A stretch of DNA of 64,000 bases, taken from positions 496,001 to 560,000 of the forward strand of contig JAIWND010000006.1 in the NCBI GenBank assembly GCA_025330725.1, read 5' to 3'. The translations under genes were made by a program, and so were the position numbers. This DNA is from Chlamydoabsidia padenii. Its lineage: Eukaryota > Mucoromycota > Mucoromycetes > Mucorales > Cunninghamellaceae. How positions within the stretch are numbered: position 1 is the stretch's first letter; each line of letters opens with the position of its first letter. The notes beneath the pieces were generated by a model, which saw only the letters and a list, made by a program, of their open reading frames with translations, was not told the DNA's origin and searched no databases. Below, in pieces: positions 40,694 to 51,820 of the stretch.

Positions 40694-43386
40694 ATGGCAA
40701 AGAATGATATTATTGATGTAAATACCTCCAACTCTTGGGATCCTTCCAATTTACTACCTGGAATTCTACGGGTAAGTTACTGGTATTAAATACTACTACC
40801 CATGTCTGTGCACTATACTTACCTTTTGTTTGTTTTAAAATGTAGCTTCAAATATTGGACTATGAATTAAACAACATCCCCGTGAAGAAACCCTACTTTC
40901 TTATCACTCTTGGAGGTAATATATGATACACTCGGTTTTATACTTTTATAATCTAACCCATACTTTATTCAAACTAGACCAGAAACAACAAACAACAGTG
41001 ACATCGGGCGACTCGACTTGTAACATTCAAGAAATCATTGACTTGAAGGTGGATTTCCATGCTCAACTCTTTGGGACTCTACAACTCGACTTATATGACA
41101 GCAACAAGTGGCTATCGGATCGACATATTGGACGCACTGAATTCCGAATCAGCTTATTGGAAACCATGCCGGCATGTTTTACAAACTATTATGAAATCTG
41201 GGATAAACAACTATCGTCTGGGGCAAGCTCTTCTGTGGGACAAGAAACAGCGTGCAAAAACAATCTTGGCGTACTTCATCTTCAACTGGCATATCATTAT
41301 CAAACAGCAACCACAACGACGACTGAAACAGACCAAGTACTTTTGACCGAAACTAAAGATCAGCTGCCTCGACGATTATCGGATCTTCTCATACCACCAA
41401 CGTCCTCTCATAGCGATGATAACTATGGCGACTTTCAAAGTGGTGGATATGAAGAAAGTAACAATAACCTTGGGGTAATACGAGGACCACCTGGAGCAAC
41501 CAACTTGGTGGAAAAGGAAGCTATGGATGCGGATCTGAAACGGTATGCAAGATATGAACGCCAACGGACCAAATTACTGGATAGTGACGGGGAATTCGAA
41601 TCGATATTGAATGAGGATGATCTTGACGATGATGATGATGATGATATCAACAAAGACGACCAACAACAACCTGGGCTCATTCCGGCGGGCAGGAAACCGC
41701 TATATGGATATGAATCTAGCAATGCATCACTGATGGATAAACAACAAGATACAGGTATTGATCAAGACAACAGTAAAGATAATCGACAGGTCCTTCGTGC
41801 TATTGGCAAACTTCTCTCTCAATTTGTAAGTACTACTTTGAAACCATATCATACATTAACAGCATCATTCTTTATAGGGACAAGGTCTGGAACTCAGCAA
41901 TCTACAGATTCTCTCTGGTTTTAACTTGCTGGAAAAATACTATGCACAACTTCCGCGCAACCAAGATCGTGACATTGTACTGGATTTGAAACAGGTGGAA
42001 CTTATGGGACATTTTTGGAAATTCGCCTTGGCTTCTTATGGATGGAAAGGGTTAAACTTTTTGGGACGTGGCAATGGGGTATTCTCTGATGGTTGGCGTG
42101 ACAACTCGGATGCACTATCGATTGTGGAATATCTCTCGATTCCCAAGTCGGATCTTTTGGCCTACGAATTCAGAAGTGCTGAGGCGTTTCGACCAAGTTA
42201 CTTTATTGCATGGGATCGATCTACTGATGCCATTGTCCTGTCTATCCGTGGTACCATGGTAAGTTACTAACCTATATTTATGACAATGATCTGATTACTC
42301 ACTTTTTTTTTTTTTTCATCTGATATAGAGTGTTTCTGACACATTGACGGATTTGGTATGCACTTATGAACCATGGCGTGGTGGTATTGTCCACTCTGGA
42401 ATGAAGGTATGATGTGGTAATGAAAAGAAGAAAAAAAAGAAAAAAAAAAAGGAATTGGAATTCACCCTACTTGATTATGATTTAGGAATCTGCTTTATGG
42501 TTTGTACGAAATGTGGCACCTCAACTATTAATCTACTGTCAACAATACTCTGTTTCGAATCTGTATATCATTGGACATAGTCTCGGATCTGCCACCGCAT
42601 CGATTCTCACCATGCTATTGATGGACTATTTGGACGAATTCAAGGAAAAATGTGGCGATGGATTCAATTTGGAATGTTTTGGTTATGCACCTGCTTGTTG
42701 TCTGGATCTCACATTGGCAGAAGCTTACAAGGTTTGTGAAAAGAAAAGAAAAAAATTAGGTTATAAATTATCTAACCAAGTCTTTGTGTAGGAACATATT
42801 CATTCATTTGTATCAGCAGATGATATAGTCAGTAAACTTAGTTACGGCAGCATGATGACACTCAAGGATATGATCATTGCGGGTGTAGAAGCAACCAAAT
42901 TGGTAGGACCCAAATCCTCTGGAGACAATCGATATCAATTGGCATTTGACAGGATTAACAAAGTCAGGGATCGGTGTTTGGCATCCAAGGAAAACCCAAG
43001 AGTAAGTATTGATATGGAAAAGTATAATGACTAACTGTTGTAAATAGTTATATGTAGCGGGACAAATCTATCAATTCTGGTTGGACCCTGTGGATGGCCA
43101 TGATACTCGAGTGGTGATCGAAAAGACCAATGCTCGACAGGTGTGTGGTGAAGTCATTGTACAACGCTCAGTCATTGTGGATCATCTACCTAGTAACTTT
43201 GATTTGGCTGTGAAAAGATGTCGGGAAACCTTGATGAGGCGTGATGGACAGAAACAACAAGAAGAAGCAATGGCAGCGGCTTCCACTGGCACGTCTTTAT
43301 CAACTGATGACCTATGGCACAAATTTTCTACTCTTAAATGTGACAAGGAAACAAACACCGAGGAAAAAAACATGGAACCACAGTAG
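40694..43386 (+). CDS. Class 3 lipase with N-terminal C2-like domain, diacylglycerol-lipase-like
   Basis: Predicted membrane-associated serine lipase. Eight exons, 40694-40771, 40846-40915, 40978-41825, 41878-42258, 42329-42406, 42486-42731, 42792-43001 and 43048-43386, give 749 aa. Residues about 24-165 form a C2-like beta domain (RLQILDYELNNIPVKKPYFLITLG, DFHAQLFGTLQLDLYD, IGRTEFRISLLETMP). An acidic, Asp-rich linker follows (about residues 245-265). The lipase-3 domain (about 345-620) has DAIVLSIRGTMSVSDTLTDLVC and the nucleophile elbow YIIGHSLGSATAS (Ser in GHSLG). The partner Asp is probably in SFVSADDIVSKLS, and a His follows in the DGHDTRVVI region. The order and motifs match sn-1-specific diacylglycerol lipases, but I see none of the N-terminal transmembrane helices of animal DAGL. 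The substrate is inferred. Confidence 0.88.
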
Positions 43387-43496
43387 TATATAGATAGTTA
43401 CTTCTTTTAAAAATCACTCTGTAAATAAAATGTGGGATTGGTTGGTCGGTGTTTAAAATGTTTCAGCCGTTCATGCAATTTTTTTTTTAGCTGGCG

Positions 43497-43508
43497 GCGG
43501 GGATAAAA
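43497..43508 (+). promoter_or_regulatory. Dispersed element and TATA box upstream of the acidic hypothetical gene
   Basis: GCGGGGATAAAA lies about 95 bp before the ATG at 43603. A related copy, GTCGGTGTTTAAAATG, lies at 43445-43460. A TATA-like TTATATAA is at 43561-43568, about 35 bp before the ATG. This ordered arrangement is the best promoter-like context for any of the copies. Confidence 0.5.
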
Positions 43509-43602
43509 CTGACTAGACTGGTTTCGTTCTCTCCTTCTCTTTTTTTGTTTACTTTTTTTTTTATATAACTCACTAATTCATATTCTTTGATTAACACTCA
43601 TC

Positions 43603-44163
43603 ATGAAATATCAACATAAAAGCTACACTACTACTACAACTACAACTACAACAACCAATGATGATCAACACTTTTTATCAACTTCTGTCTTGGTGCGTGA
43701 ACTTGATGATGGCGAAGTGGGGATTCTCTTTGCTGGCAATAACAGTATCCTCGATCCGACCTTGACACCACATATGTTGACAAGAGCACTTACCAACTAT
43801 GATGTGGACACCGATGCCTCTTCTTCTTCTTCTTCTTCTTCTTACGATGATGATGATGAAGAAGACGACGACCATTGGTTCCCTTCTTTGCGACGATTCA
43901 GCTCGATCCATGGACTCAGCGATGAAGAAGAAGATACCACAACAGGGACAGTAGCAACTCTTCTTGCCACTGATATAGAGGAATACGACACAAGTAGTGA
44001 TGATGACGGCGGCTATCAAAAAAAGCGGAAATCACAACGGCGCCATAGTAGGCGAAACAAGAAATCAAGAAAACAATCCAATCATGGTGAAAGCAGTGGG
44101 GACGATGATGATGATTTACATATAGCTTCTGTACCAATAGATATAGTTTATGTTGTGTATTGA
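43603..44163 (+). CDS. Hypothetical acidic low-complexity protein, 186 aa
   Basis: Single open reading frame with no recognised domain. It has a poly-Thr run near the N terminus (residues 8-18), a short ordered-looking core (LSTSVLVRELDDGEVGILFAGNNSILDP-type sequence, about 25-55), then Ser and Asp/Glu runs (about 73-90) and a Lys/Arg-rich block (about 140-158) that could act as a nuclear localisation signal. The C terminus is hydrophobic (IASVPIDIVYVVY). Support for a real gene is a TATA-like box 35 bp upstream, two promoter-element copies and AATAAA right after the stop (44163-44168). It could still be a spurious ORF kept open by trinucleotide repeats. Confidence 0.55.
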   Translation: MKYQHKSYTTTTTTTTTTNDDQHFLSTSVLVRELDDGEVGILFAGNNSILDPTLTPHMLTRALTNYDVDTDASSSSSSSSYDDDDEEDDDHWFPSLRRFSSIHGLSDEEEDTTTGTVATLLATDIEEYDTSSDDDGGYQKKRKSQRRHSRRNKKSRKQSNHGESSGDDDDDLHIASVPIDIVYVVY

Positions 44164-44991
44164 ATAAAGAATCATGGGTTTTTATTATTATTTATGATAA
44201 ATGATGGAGGGGAATTGATTCTGTCTTATGTGGTATGTGGTCATACAGGAATATGGGATATATATGTATACCTGTGTGTGCGATTGTATTGATGGCTGCG
44301 TGTATGTAGGGGGGGAAAGGATGGTATAATTAAGTCTTTTTGTTGAATATGTATTGTCGCTATTTTTCTGTAGTGTGGCCCAGGTAGGAAATGAATGAAA
44401 TCAGTCATTGGTGGAAGGACTGGTCATGGATTGTTCGAAAAAGAAACATTGTTCTTGTCAAAAAAACAAGGTGCCTGACCAAAAAGACCAATCATTAATG
44501 TGGTTGGAGAATAAACAAGATATGTTTAATTTTCACTCCTTTCCTTATCTATATCTATCTTTTTTTTTTTTTAGTTAGTTAGTTAGCTAGTTAGGCATAC
44601 GTGGTGTTACTTTGTTAGATGAAAATAACTATTATGTCTGACTATATCTTGCACACTCTGGCTCTTTCTAGACCCCGGGATCGGCAGACGTTTTATGCAT
44701 GATTTCAACATCCGTTAATGTCGGTATTTGAAACGTTTTTTTTATATTTAAAAATAGGAACAATGGGGCAACCCAAGAAAAAAAGAACGTGCTGCTCACC
44801 TCGAGGGCTCATACAAAACTGATGGGTACACATATCAATCAATCAATCCAAAAAAGAAAGGGGATCGACCGTCCCTTTGGTTGACATTGAAAAAACGACT
44901 ATATAAAGAAAGGAGGGTCCATTCGTTTACTTTCTTTTCCTCCAACTTTTTTGCTCTCTCACTCTCTCACTCCCTTTAATTAAATGGGTCA
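44164..44991. other. Spacer with promoter-like end, upstream of a small Ser-rich gene
   Basis: No gene supported in most of it. Element copies lie at 44695-44714 (ATGCAT followed by GATTTCAACATCCG) and 44720-44732 (GTCGGTATTTGAA). A TATA-like CTATATAAAG is at 44899-44908, and pyrimidine-rich sequence (44929-44976) leads to the start codon. Confidence 0.5.
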
Positions 44992-45240
44992 ATGATGTTT
45001 CAATTCTTAACCGAGATCACCCATAAAAGGGTTCCTAAGCAACAGCCATCTTCTCCTGACCGAGTCGACCCACCTCGTCGACCTTACCGATCAGAAGATC
45101 AAATGTCTCGTTCAGCCTCATTTCATTCCATTCAATCAACCACCTCTGCCTCTTGGTTAGATGAGAAACATGAATTCTCTTTCAAAACGGATTATGTTTC
45201 TTTCCCAAGTCTTGATATTGAACCTACCGAATGTCTATAA
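44992..45240 (+). CDS. Hypothetical small Ser-rich protein, 82 aa
   Basis: Single-exon ORF with no recognised domain. Sequence features are a basic, Pro-rich middle (PPRRPYRSEDQ) and RSASFHSIQSTTSASW, whose RSASF resembles a kinase/14-3-3-type site. A well-placed TATA-like box (44899-44908), a pyrimidine-rich leader and two upstream element copies support a real transcript. Just upstream a three-codon ORF (ATG GGT CAA TGA, 44984-44995) overlaps the predicted start, its stop sharing bases with the ATG at 44992. A second ATG follows in frame at 44995. The gene could be spurious; I see no other evidence of selection. Confidence 0.5.
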   Translation: MMFQFLTEITHKRVPKQQPSSPDRVDPPRRPYRSEDQMSRSASFHSIQSTTSASWLDEKHEFSFKTDYVSFPSLDIEPTECL

Positions 45241-46127
45241 TTCATCCTCCTATGTCTACTATACCCCATCACTCTCATTTATCATCCTATGTATCCTATG
45301 TACTTTATATATATATATATATATATATCCCTCACCTTCCCTATCTATCATCCTGGTGCCTATTTTAATTATATGCCACATGTTTTATCAAGTAATAAAG
45401 AAGTCTATTCCCCACACATACACACCTATGATATCCCCGACACTGCATACCTGTACTACGTCGAGCACATGTGTCAATAACCAAATTTGAGAAAGACCTT
45501 TCAGTCTTTCAGTCCATGTAAATAAAATCCTTGTTTATTATTATGTCCGTAACAAAATCGACTATCTAAAACAGTGGAATTAAAACTAAACTAGGTGATC
45601 CAAGGGTCAGTCGGGCTGCTAGTAGTCGGTTCATCTAAAAGTCGTGTTTGTTCGTCAACCATCCTTCTAGCTATGTCTTACCATAGTTCCATTGCTGAGG
45701 ATCACCATACTGTTGCTTGTCGGTTATTGCAATTCAAGTGTAAAGAAGATGTTGATAAAAGAATGTCTTCCTTCTTTCCCCAAAAAGCCAAATGGTCCCA
45801 TTAGATATTGGTTGGTTGGTTTGATAAGAGTCGAATTTTATAAAATGTTGATCATTAGCAAATGTTTAGAAGTGGATTAACATTGTTGTCTATGGAATGC
45901 CGATTATGTTGGAAAGATGTAGATGGAAAGAAAGGAAGAAAAAAAGTAATGTGCCCCCTATGAAATCCCCGCTGAATCGGGATTTGAATTTGCCATCCCT
46001 TTCAAATCCTGAGTTCATGCAAGTAAACGAAAGACGTGAGTTTTACTTTATTAATCAATCAACTTGTACTAATCTAAATTAAAACAATGTATCATATAAA
46101 CTAAACTAAATGGAGGAGAGGGTAAAA
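45241..46127. other. Convergent spacer after the small Ser-rich gene
   Basis: No gene supported. A (TA)n tract lies at 45308-45328. Two element copies in opposite orientation lie at 45962-45972 (GAAATCCCCGC) and 45977-45990 (TCGGGATTTGAATT). ORFs at 45595-45804 and 45897-46082 have no features and are not called. Confidence 0.5.
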
Positions 46128-47435
46128 CTAGTTGTAATCAAGCTTGACATTGCCAGAGACCGAGCTGAGTTTGATTGTGGAAGGAGTATGAGCATCACCA
46201 CCATAGTATCCTTTCACCTTGTGTCCAACAACACCACCCGAGCGATGATAATGTAATTTATCAACTTCTGTCGCTTCTAAATTAATGTTGCCGACCACCA
46301 CACTGATATCAATTTGACTGTCAAAGTCGGAAGGCTTAAAAAAAAAAAAAAAAAAGTTAATGTCATCCCCACCCCCGCCCCATCTTTCATCATAACAACT
46401 TACCACTTTTAGGCCAACATTACCAGAAGCAGTAGAAGCCTTGATAGTAGATTCCAAAGAGATATGATTAAATACAATATCCATGTTCCCAGAGGCTGTA
46501 GAGGCATCGAATTGGACTTGATCGACATCAAATACACCATTGATGTTTCCGGAGACTGTCGCGAGATGGATAGTAGTTGCTTTCAAAGTGTCATGGATAG
46601 ACACATCGCCTTTGACCACTGCCAAATCCAAACCACGCTTCAAGGTCAAACCAGTATCAATGTCAATGTTGTTATTGGGGAAGCGGAGACCAAGATCTTC
46701 CAAGGCGGAGGAGGAGGGTACTTCGATCTTCACATTGACTTGGGCACATGTTCTTGGAACGTCTTCTTTATGCTATATTAACCAAGTTAGTGTGGTATTG
46801 GAAAGAGATGTGTGTACTTTCTTTTCTTTTTTCTTTTTTTTTTTTACCTTGACAATCAATGATAGGATGTTTTTAGAAGTAGTTACATCAATCCAGGTAT
46901 CATCTTGATATTGTTCATCTTCCACCTTGATATCAAAAGTGACTCTAGTTGTTTCCAGTTCCTTGTTTTTCACCACCACGACTGTGCCAGTCTATCATAT
47001 ACAAAAAAAAAAAAATTAACATTGAGTATGTTGTACTAGTCGAGTAAAAGGGATTATTCTTACCATGGGAGAGACGTGATAGCCTTTTCGATAGTATTGT
47101 TCCACTTCAAGTCCAGTCATATTCTTGCCCAGTTCATAGACGGATACCCCATTCCAAGGCACCAAGTCAGAAGCATTACTGCAGTACTGCATTGTTGTAA
47201 ACGAGTTATCGTCGTCATGAGTAAGAGTCGAATGGACGTGGTCAGGGCGACGGTAATAAGAGTCATGACTGTAGCCAAACACCAATAAGAGGAGTAAAAA
47301 CAAGATAAAGAGAGAAGATTTAGAAGGACCCCGTCGGCCACGATGTTGACATTGACATGCAGTATAGGGGGGACCAGTCACTAAAGGTTGCTTTTCAGTA
47401 TCACCGTCAGGAATAGGGCAGTAGCGAGGAGACAT
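46128..47435 (-). CDS. Single-pass membrane protein with adhesin-like (DUF4097-type) beta domain
   Basis: Function unknown. Four exons, 47064-47435, 46848-46991, 46404-46772 and 46128-46334, all phase 0, give 363 aa. A short Cys-containing N terminus (SPRYCPIPDGD, YTACQCQHRGRRG) precedes one strong transmembrane helix at about residues 42-55 (SLFILFLLLLLVFGY). With the basic residues before it, a type II orientation with the bulk outside the cytosol is likely. The C-terminal ~220 residues are beta-rich with repeated T-x-S-G-N turns (ATVSGNING, TASGNMDIVF, TASGNVGLKV, VVVGNINLEA, SVSGNVKLDY), the signature of DUF4097/putative-adhesin beta-solenoid domains. A Cys near the start of that domain and an N-glycosylation sequon (NMT) are visible. 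Confidence 0.85.
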
Positions 47436-47756
47436 TGGTTAGTCAAATATAAAAAGGAAGTAAAAATAAAATAAAATAAAAAGTAAAGATAAAAAAGAAG
47501 TGGGGAAATGAATTCCGGTGCTGGAGTTTAAATACTTTTTTTTCACAATGGCCCTAGATTTGACCTTGGCAAGAGGTCTTGGCTTGTGACACCATTGGCG
47601 ACGATCAGCTTGGTGCCAATCCCATCATCTACATTGGCATTGACACATCCACACTACATACATAGTACAGTAAAAAATAAAATAAAATAAAAAAAGAGCC
47701 AGTTCTTTATTGAATGATTACCACTATGATTAACACTATTATAACTACTATTATTA
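47436..47756. other. Spacer between the Cdt1 stop and the adhesin-like gene start
   Basis: No gene seen. It is A-rich with an AATAAA on the minus strand just after the Cdt1 stop, consistent with a 3' end. I looked here for a missing Cdt1 C-terminal domain in all minus frames by eye and found nothing that resembles one. Confidence 0.5.
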
Positions 47757-49566
47757 TTACTTCTTTTGCTTGTTTCGAATCTACAATAAAGAAAAAGAGT
47801 AAGTATATCAAGTAACCGCAGTTCATCCATAACTTACGCGTTCCAATAGAGCCTTGGCTCTGTCTTTAGCTGTACCCACAGGTTCAATACGAGGTTGTGC
47901 TGCTTTTTCTTCCTTGGCTGCTTTAAGTTTTTCTTGTAGTTCTAAAACAGATCGGACCTATTGTAAGTGTTAGTACTCAATATGATCAGACAACCTTCTT
48001 CTTCTTTTCCTTTACCCGATCAGGGAGATTCGCATTCTGTAACCATTTCTTCTTATCCACCACCTTATCCAGTCTTGGTAATTCCTTTTCGGGTATTTTT
48101 GCATTTGCCTATAGGTTTCAAACAAAAACAGATCAGTATAAATGATGATGAATGGGATTAATGGTTACCTCTGTATGTTGTTCATAATAGTCACCACTTC
48201 GTTTTGTTATCAGATCCTTCCGTTCTTGAATCATTTTTCCAGAGAGAGGCATTTTCCAAGTATGACCAATCGATACCTGATGTGCCTCCACGTCTTTGCC
48301 ATATTCTTTCAGTAGTTTCGTATCCACGTCGTAGAGTTCGGGTGCCACATACAGAATTTGACATAAATGAGAGATGGTGATATTCCTAGTTGTTAACAGT
48401 ATGAGTTTTGGTCCCATTGTGATATCATGAAATAACTTACTTTTTTGTAGAGTTCCGTAACATGGGTTGGATCTTGTGGAAGAAGGCAGCAACATTTCGA
48501 GCAGCATGGAAGGTCAAGGTGATATCCAAAGCGGAAACCAATTTATCCAGTGTTGTTCGTTCTTCGTTAATACGCTCCTTGTCCAGCTTTAAAATTGAGA
48601 GAGAGAGGTGAGTTAGGGAGGTAGATTTTTTTTTTGTTTTTTTTTTTTTTTTTGGACTTACCTTTACCAAAAGTGATTTACCATGCACAATCGATGAAGA
48701 TGCCGTGGTGGGAGAAGAAGCTGATGGTGGTGATTTTTCATGTACCGATGTGGGAGCAATTCGATTGATTTTAGGTGTTGAAGATGGTGAAGGTAAAGAA
48801 GCCAGTTCCTGGGTGTGAGGTGAAGAAGGTCCAGTTTCGACAGGGTTGGAAATAGATTCCACAGTTGGTGAAGGAGATGGTGAGTTTAATAGGTCGGGTG
48901 AGGAATGACCTTCAGCAGTTGTAGTTTCTTGCTGCTGCTGATGTTGATCTTCTTTTGTGATGAGGGTGGTTGTAGAGTACTTTGTTGATACCCCTGTTGG
49001 TGTTGTTGTTGTTTCTGTTTCTAATGCCTTTTGTATTGTCGTTTCTACCACCTTTTCAGTATTTTCAGATACAACAACAGAAGCAGAGGCAGTTTCTTGT
49101 GAGCTTGATTCTGGTACAGGTGATGAAGACAACAAGAATTGTTGAAGAGTCGACTGTCGAGTGTCCCGCTTTTTCTGTGGTGCACCGTCCAGAGTCTTTG
49201 TTGTTTCCACATTGTTACCACGTTTGATCACCTTGACATAAAAAAAAAACAAAAAGAGTTAATACCATTTTACAACCATGAACTATTTATATAACTTACT
49301 TTTCGTTCTTCCAATAAAGGAGGACCAAAAGCAGGTGCCTGTTGATTCACTTCAGTTGATTCGATTTGTTTAACATGCTTCTTGTGAGGGAGACCATCTT
49401 CAGAGCGTTCGAGATTTCGTTTCTATTAGTAGAATATACATTTTTTTTTATTTTTTTTTATTAAAAAGGTAAACGTTATTTTAATGATCTTTACAAGTGA
49501 TAAAAGCAAGCCACTTACCCTGAGTTGTACTGAAAGCCTTGATTGCTGGTGAGGCGGATTCGACAT
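47757..49566 (-). CDS. DNA replication licensing factor Cdt1-like, apparently lacking the C-terminal domain
   Basis: Predicted licensing factor that helps load the MCM helicase in G1. Eight exons, 49519-49566, 49300-49422, 48662-49231, 48441-48586, 48169-48385, 48016-48108, 47838-47957 and 47757-47780, give 446 aa with all phases closing. Residues 1-247 are Ser/Thr/Pro-rich and include a PIP-like QSTLQQFLL (about 83-91). The Cdt1 middle winged-helix domain (about 248-375) reads LDKLVSALDITLTFHAARNVAAFFHKIQPML..., ISHLCQILYVAPELYDVDTKLL. Next comes a basic linker and DRAKALLERIRNKQKK, then the stop. In typical Cdt1 the LLERIRxK motif leads into the C-terminal MCM-binding winged helix, which is absent here. 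An element copy sits 80 bp upstream (49646-49657). Confidence 0.85.
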
Positions 49567-49645
49567 TTTGTGAAGAGAGAAGGAAGCAAACAACAACAAA
49601 AAAAGGGCGAACATGCCATAAAACTTTTTGGTTCGTTTTGTTATT

Positions 49646-49657
49646 TTCAAACCCCGC
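49646..49657 (-). promoter_or_regulatory. Dispersed element upstream of the Cdt1-like gene
   Basis: Perfect GCGGGGTTTGAA on the coding (minus) strand, 80 bp upstream of the Cdt1 ATG and in the gene's orientation. For a replication-licensing gene the GCGGG + TTTGAA composition is reminiscent of the animal CDE/CHR cell-cycle element (GGCGG, spacer, TTTGAA), though the spacing differs. Confidence 0.5.
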
Positions 49658-49827
49658 TTTTTCTTCCCACCTGGAACATACCGTCCCATCAATGCACACC
49701 CCCCTTAACAAATATCATCAAGTCCATTTTTATTTATTCATCATACAAACTATCTATAATATTAAACTACAAATATAAATAATAATAATAATAATAATAA
49801 TAATAAAGGGGGGGGAGGAGGACGCTG

Positions 49828-51244
49828 TCAGTGCCGTTTCATGACAGTGGAAGAAAGAGAAGACCACCAAGAAGTGCGACGTTGATGACTGGTAGGATAA
49901 AGATCATCTTCACCCCGATCGACTGAAGTGGCGGTTTGTGTCGTTCGATCATAATCAGATCCATCTACATAATACTGATGAGACCAATCGCGAGTATCGG
50001 CATAAAAAGTCGATTCCCTGGCTGCTGCTGCCGAGTCCCCAGCCATGATCCCCAAAGGATGTTGTTGATATTGCCGTTGTTGCTGTTGTAATAAAACCCC
50101 TTTTTTATGTCGTCGTCGCCACAATAATAGTCCAAGAAGAATTAATACAATCCCTGCTACTCCACCAATAACTGATCCAACAATCGTAGGTATGTTATGA
50201 TTGCTACCACCATTATCATCTTCATTGCCTTGTCCGATCACACCTACAACTGGAATCACCGTGCTATATATATAATATATATAAATGGAAAGGGTTAATT
50301 AAAGGAGGGGAAAAGTATTATCGTGTAGTTTGAAGGATACTTACGTTGTTGGGATCACGGTATTGACAGTTGTTGTTCTGCCATTGACAACAATCACAGT
50401 TTGAGTGGGTATATTTGTCCATATAGTTGTGCTTTTAATGATACTGGTAGATGGAATGGTTAAAGTTTGGAATGCGGTTGATGATGTGATATAGGTTGAC
50501 ATTGGTGGTGGTGCAGTGGATTGAGAAGTTGCTGGTGGTATCGATGTTGAGGCTATGTCAGATGATGTTGACAGTGTGGTTACAGACGTCAGTGTTATAA
50601 TGGATGATGTTGGTGGGATTGTTGTTGTTGGTACTGATGATGATGAGGGTGTTGTTGTTACTTCTGATGTTGACGGTACTGTTGTTGTTATTAAGGATGT
50701 TGGTGAGGGTGTTGTTACTGAGGATGATGATGCTGTTGTTACTGAAGATGCAGATGTGATTGGTATACTACTTGATGAGGATGCTGCAGTAGAAGTGTCA
50801 GATGATGTAATAGGTATGCTGCTACTACTGCTGCTGCTTTCTAATGAGGATGATCTATAAATAAAAAATAAGTTATAATGGTTATAAAATAATCTTTTGA
50901 TTCAAATATCTACCCATCTCCTACATCATTTTTGTTGTTACTTACGTAGCTGGCGATAGAGATGCACTACTATCTTTACTACTACTTTCGGTTGTGAGTG
51001 CTTGTATTGACGAAGAACTTGATGAATCCATAACGTTGGAAGTAGTAGGTGATACGGACGTGGCTGAGGTTGGTGTTGCGTGTGTTGAGCTTGAAGGTAC
51101 GGAAGGTCGATCCGAGGAAGATGTAACAGGGGATTCAATAGTTGGAGATGCTTTGGCTTCAGTGGTGGCTTCAATGGTTTTCAGTGTTGGTTTTTCAGTT
51201 TCAGTTTCTTTTGCCGAGGTTTCCTTTACGTTGCTAGTGGACAT
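49828..51244 (-). CDS. Mucin-like single-pass membrane protein (wall-sensor-like)
   Basis: Function unknown. Three exons, 50946-51244, 50345-50854 and 49828-50263, give 414 aa. Residues 1-285 are almost entirely Ser/Thr/Pro with acidic/Lys patches at the start, suggesting heavy O-mannosylation. A linker with Asp and Asn precedes one transmembrane helix (IPTIVGSVIGGVAGIVLILLGLLLW, about 292-316). A basic stop-transfer RRRHKK and a ~95-residue cytoplasmic tail with poly-Gln and Tyr residues follow. The layout resembles fungal cell-wall stress sensors (Wsc/Mid2 type), but no WSC domain or N-terminal signal peptide is visible. A possible extra 5' exon (ATG at about 51534, phase-compatible MERDEAQ then R) exists, but it also lacks a signal peptide. 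The true start is therefore uncertain. Confidence 0.75.
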
Positions 51245-51532
51245 GAGAGATCTATATACCAAAAAGGTTAGGGAAAAAAAGGAAGAAGGAAGAGGATGAC
51301 AGAAAAAAAAAAAAAAAAATGAAACAATTTTATCCCTAAATGTTTAAACCCCGAGTTGGGTTTACTACCTTGTGATTTAAAAATAGGTACATGGTATCCC
51401 CATTCAGGCGATCCCCTTTTTGTTGCTAAATATTCTCTTCATGTAGATGCTCTATGCATTATACTTTTTTCAAAAAGGTACAATATATTGTCCAAATGGA
51501 TCAGTCAGTACCTTTGTGCTTCATCACGTTCC

Positions 51533-51581
<49 letters not shown>

Positions 51582-51786
51582 CATGAATGGCGGAAGTTGA
51601 AACCACATTAAAGATTGCAGAATGTAATTGAATGAGATGACATGATAATATAGAATGCTTTTATTGATGATGATGAGAGATGATTGCTATACTTTGTACA
51701 ATAAGATGATAAATGATAAGAAGAATACAACAGGTTAATACAATTATGATAAAAAATGAAGTAGGGTAAGTGGTATAAAACAAAGA

Positions 51787-51820
<34 letters not shown>

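Noticed and set aside
45595..46082. Two short plus-strand ORFs in the convergent spacer
   Set aside because: No domain, no promoter context, and one spans element copies.
50555..50860. Plus-strand Val/Asp-rich ORF
   Set aside because: Antisense shadow of the Ser/Thr-rich exon of the mucin-like gene.
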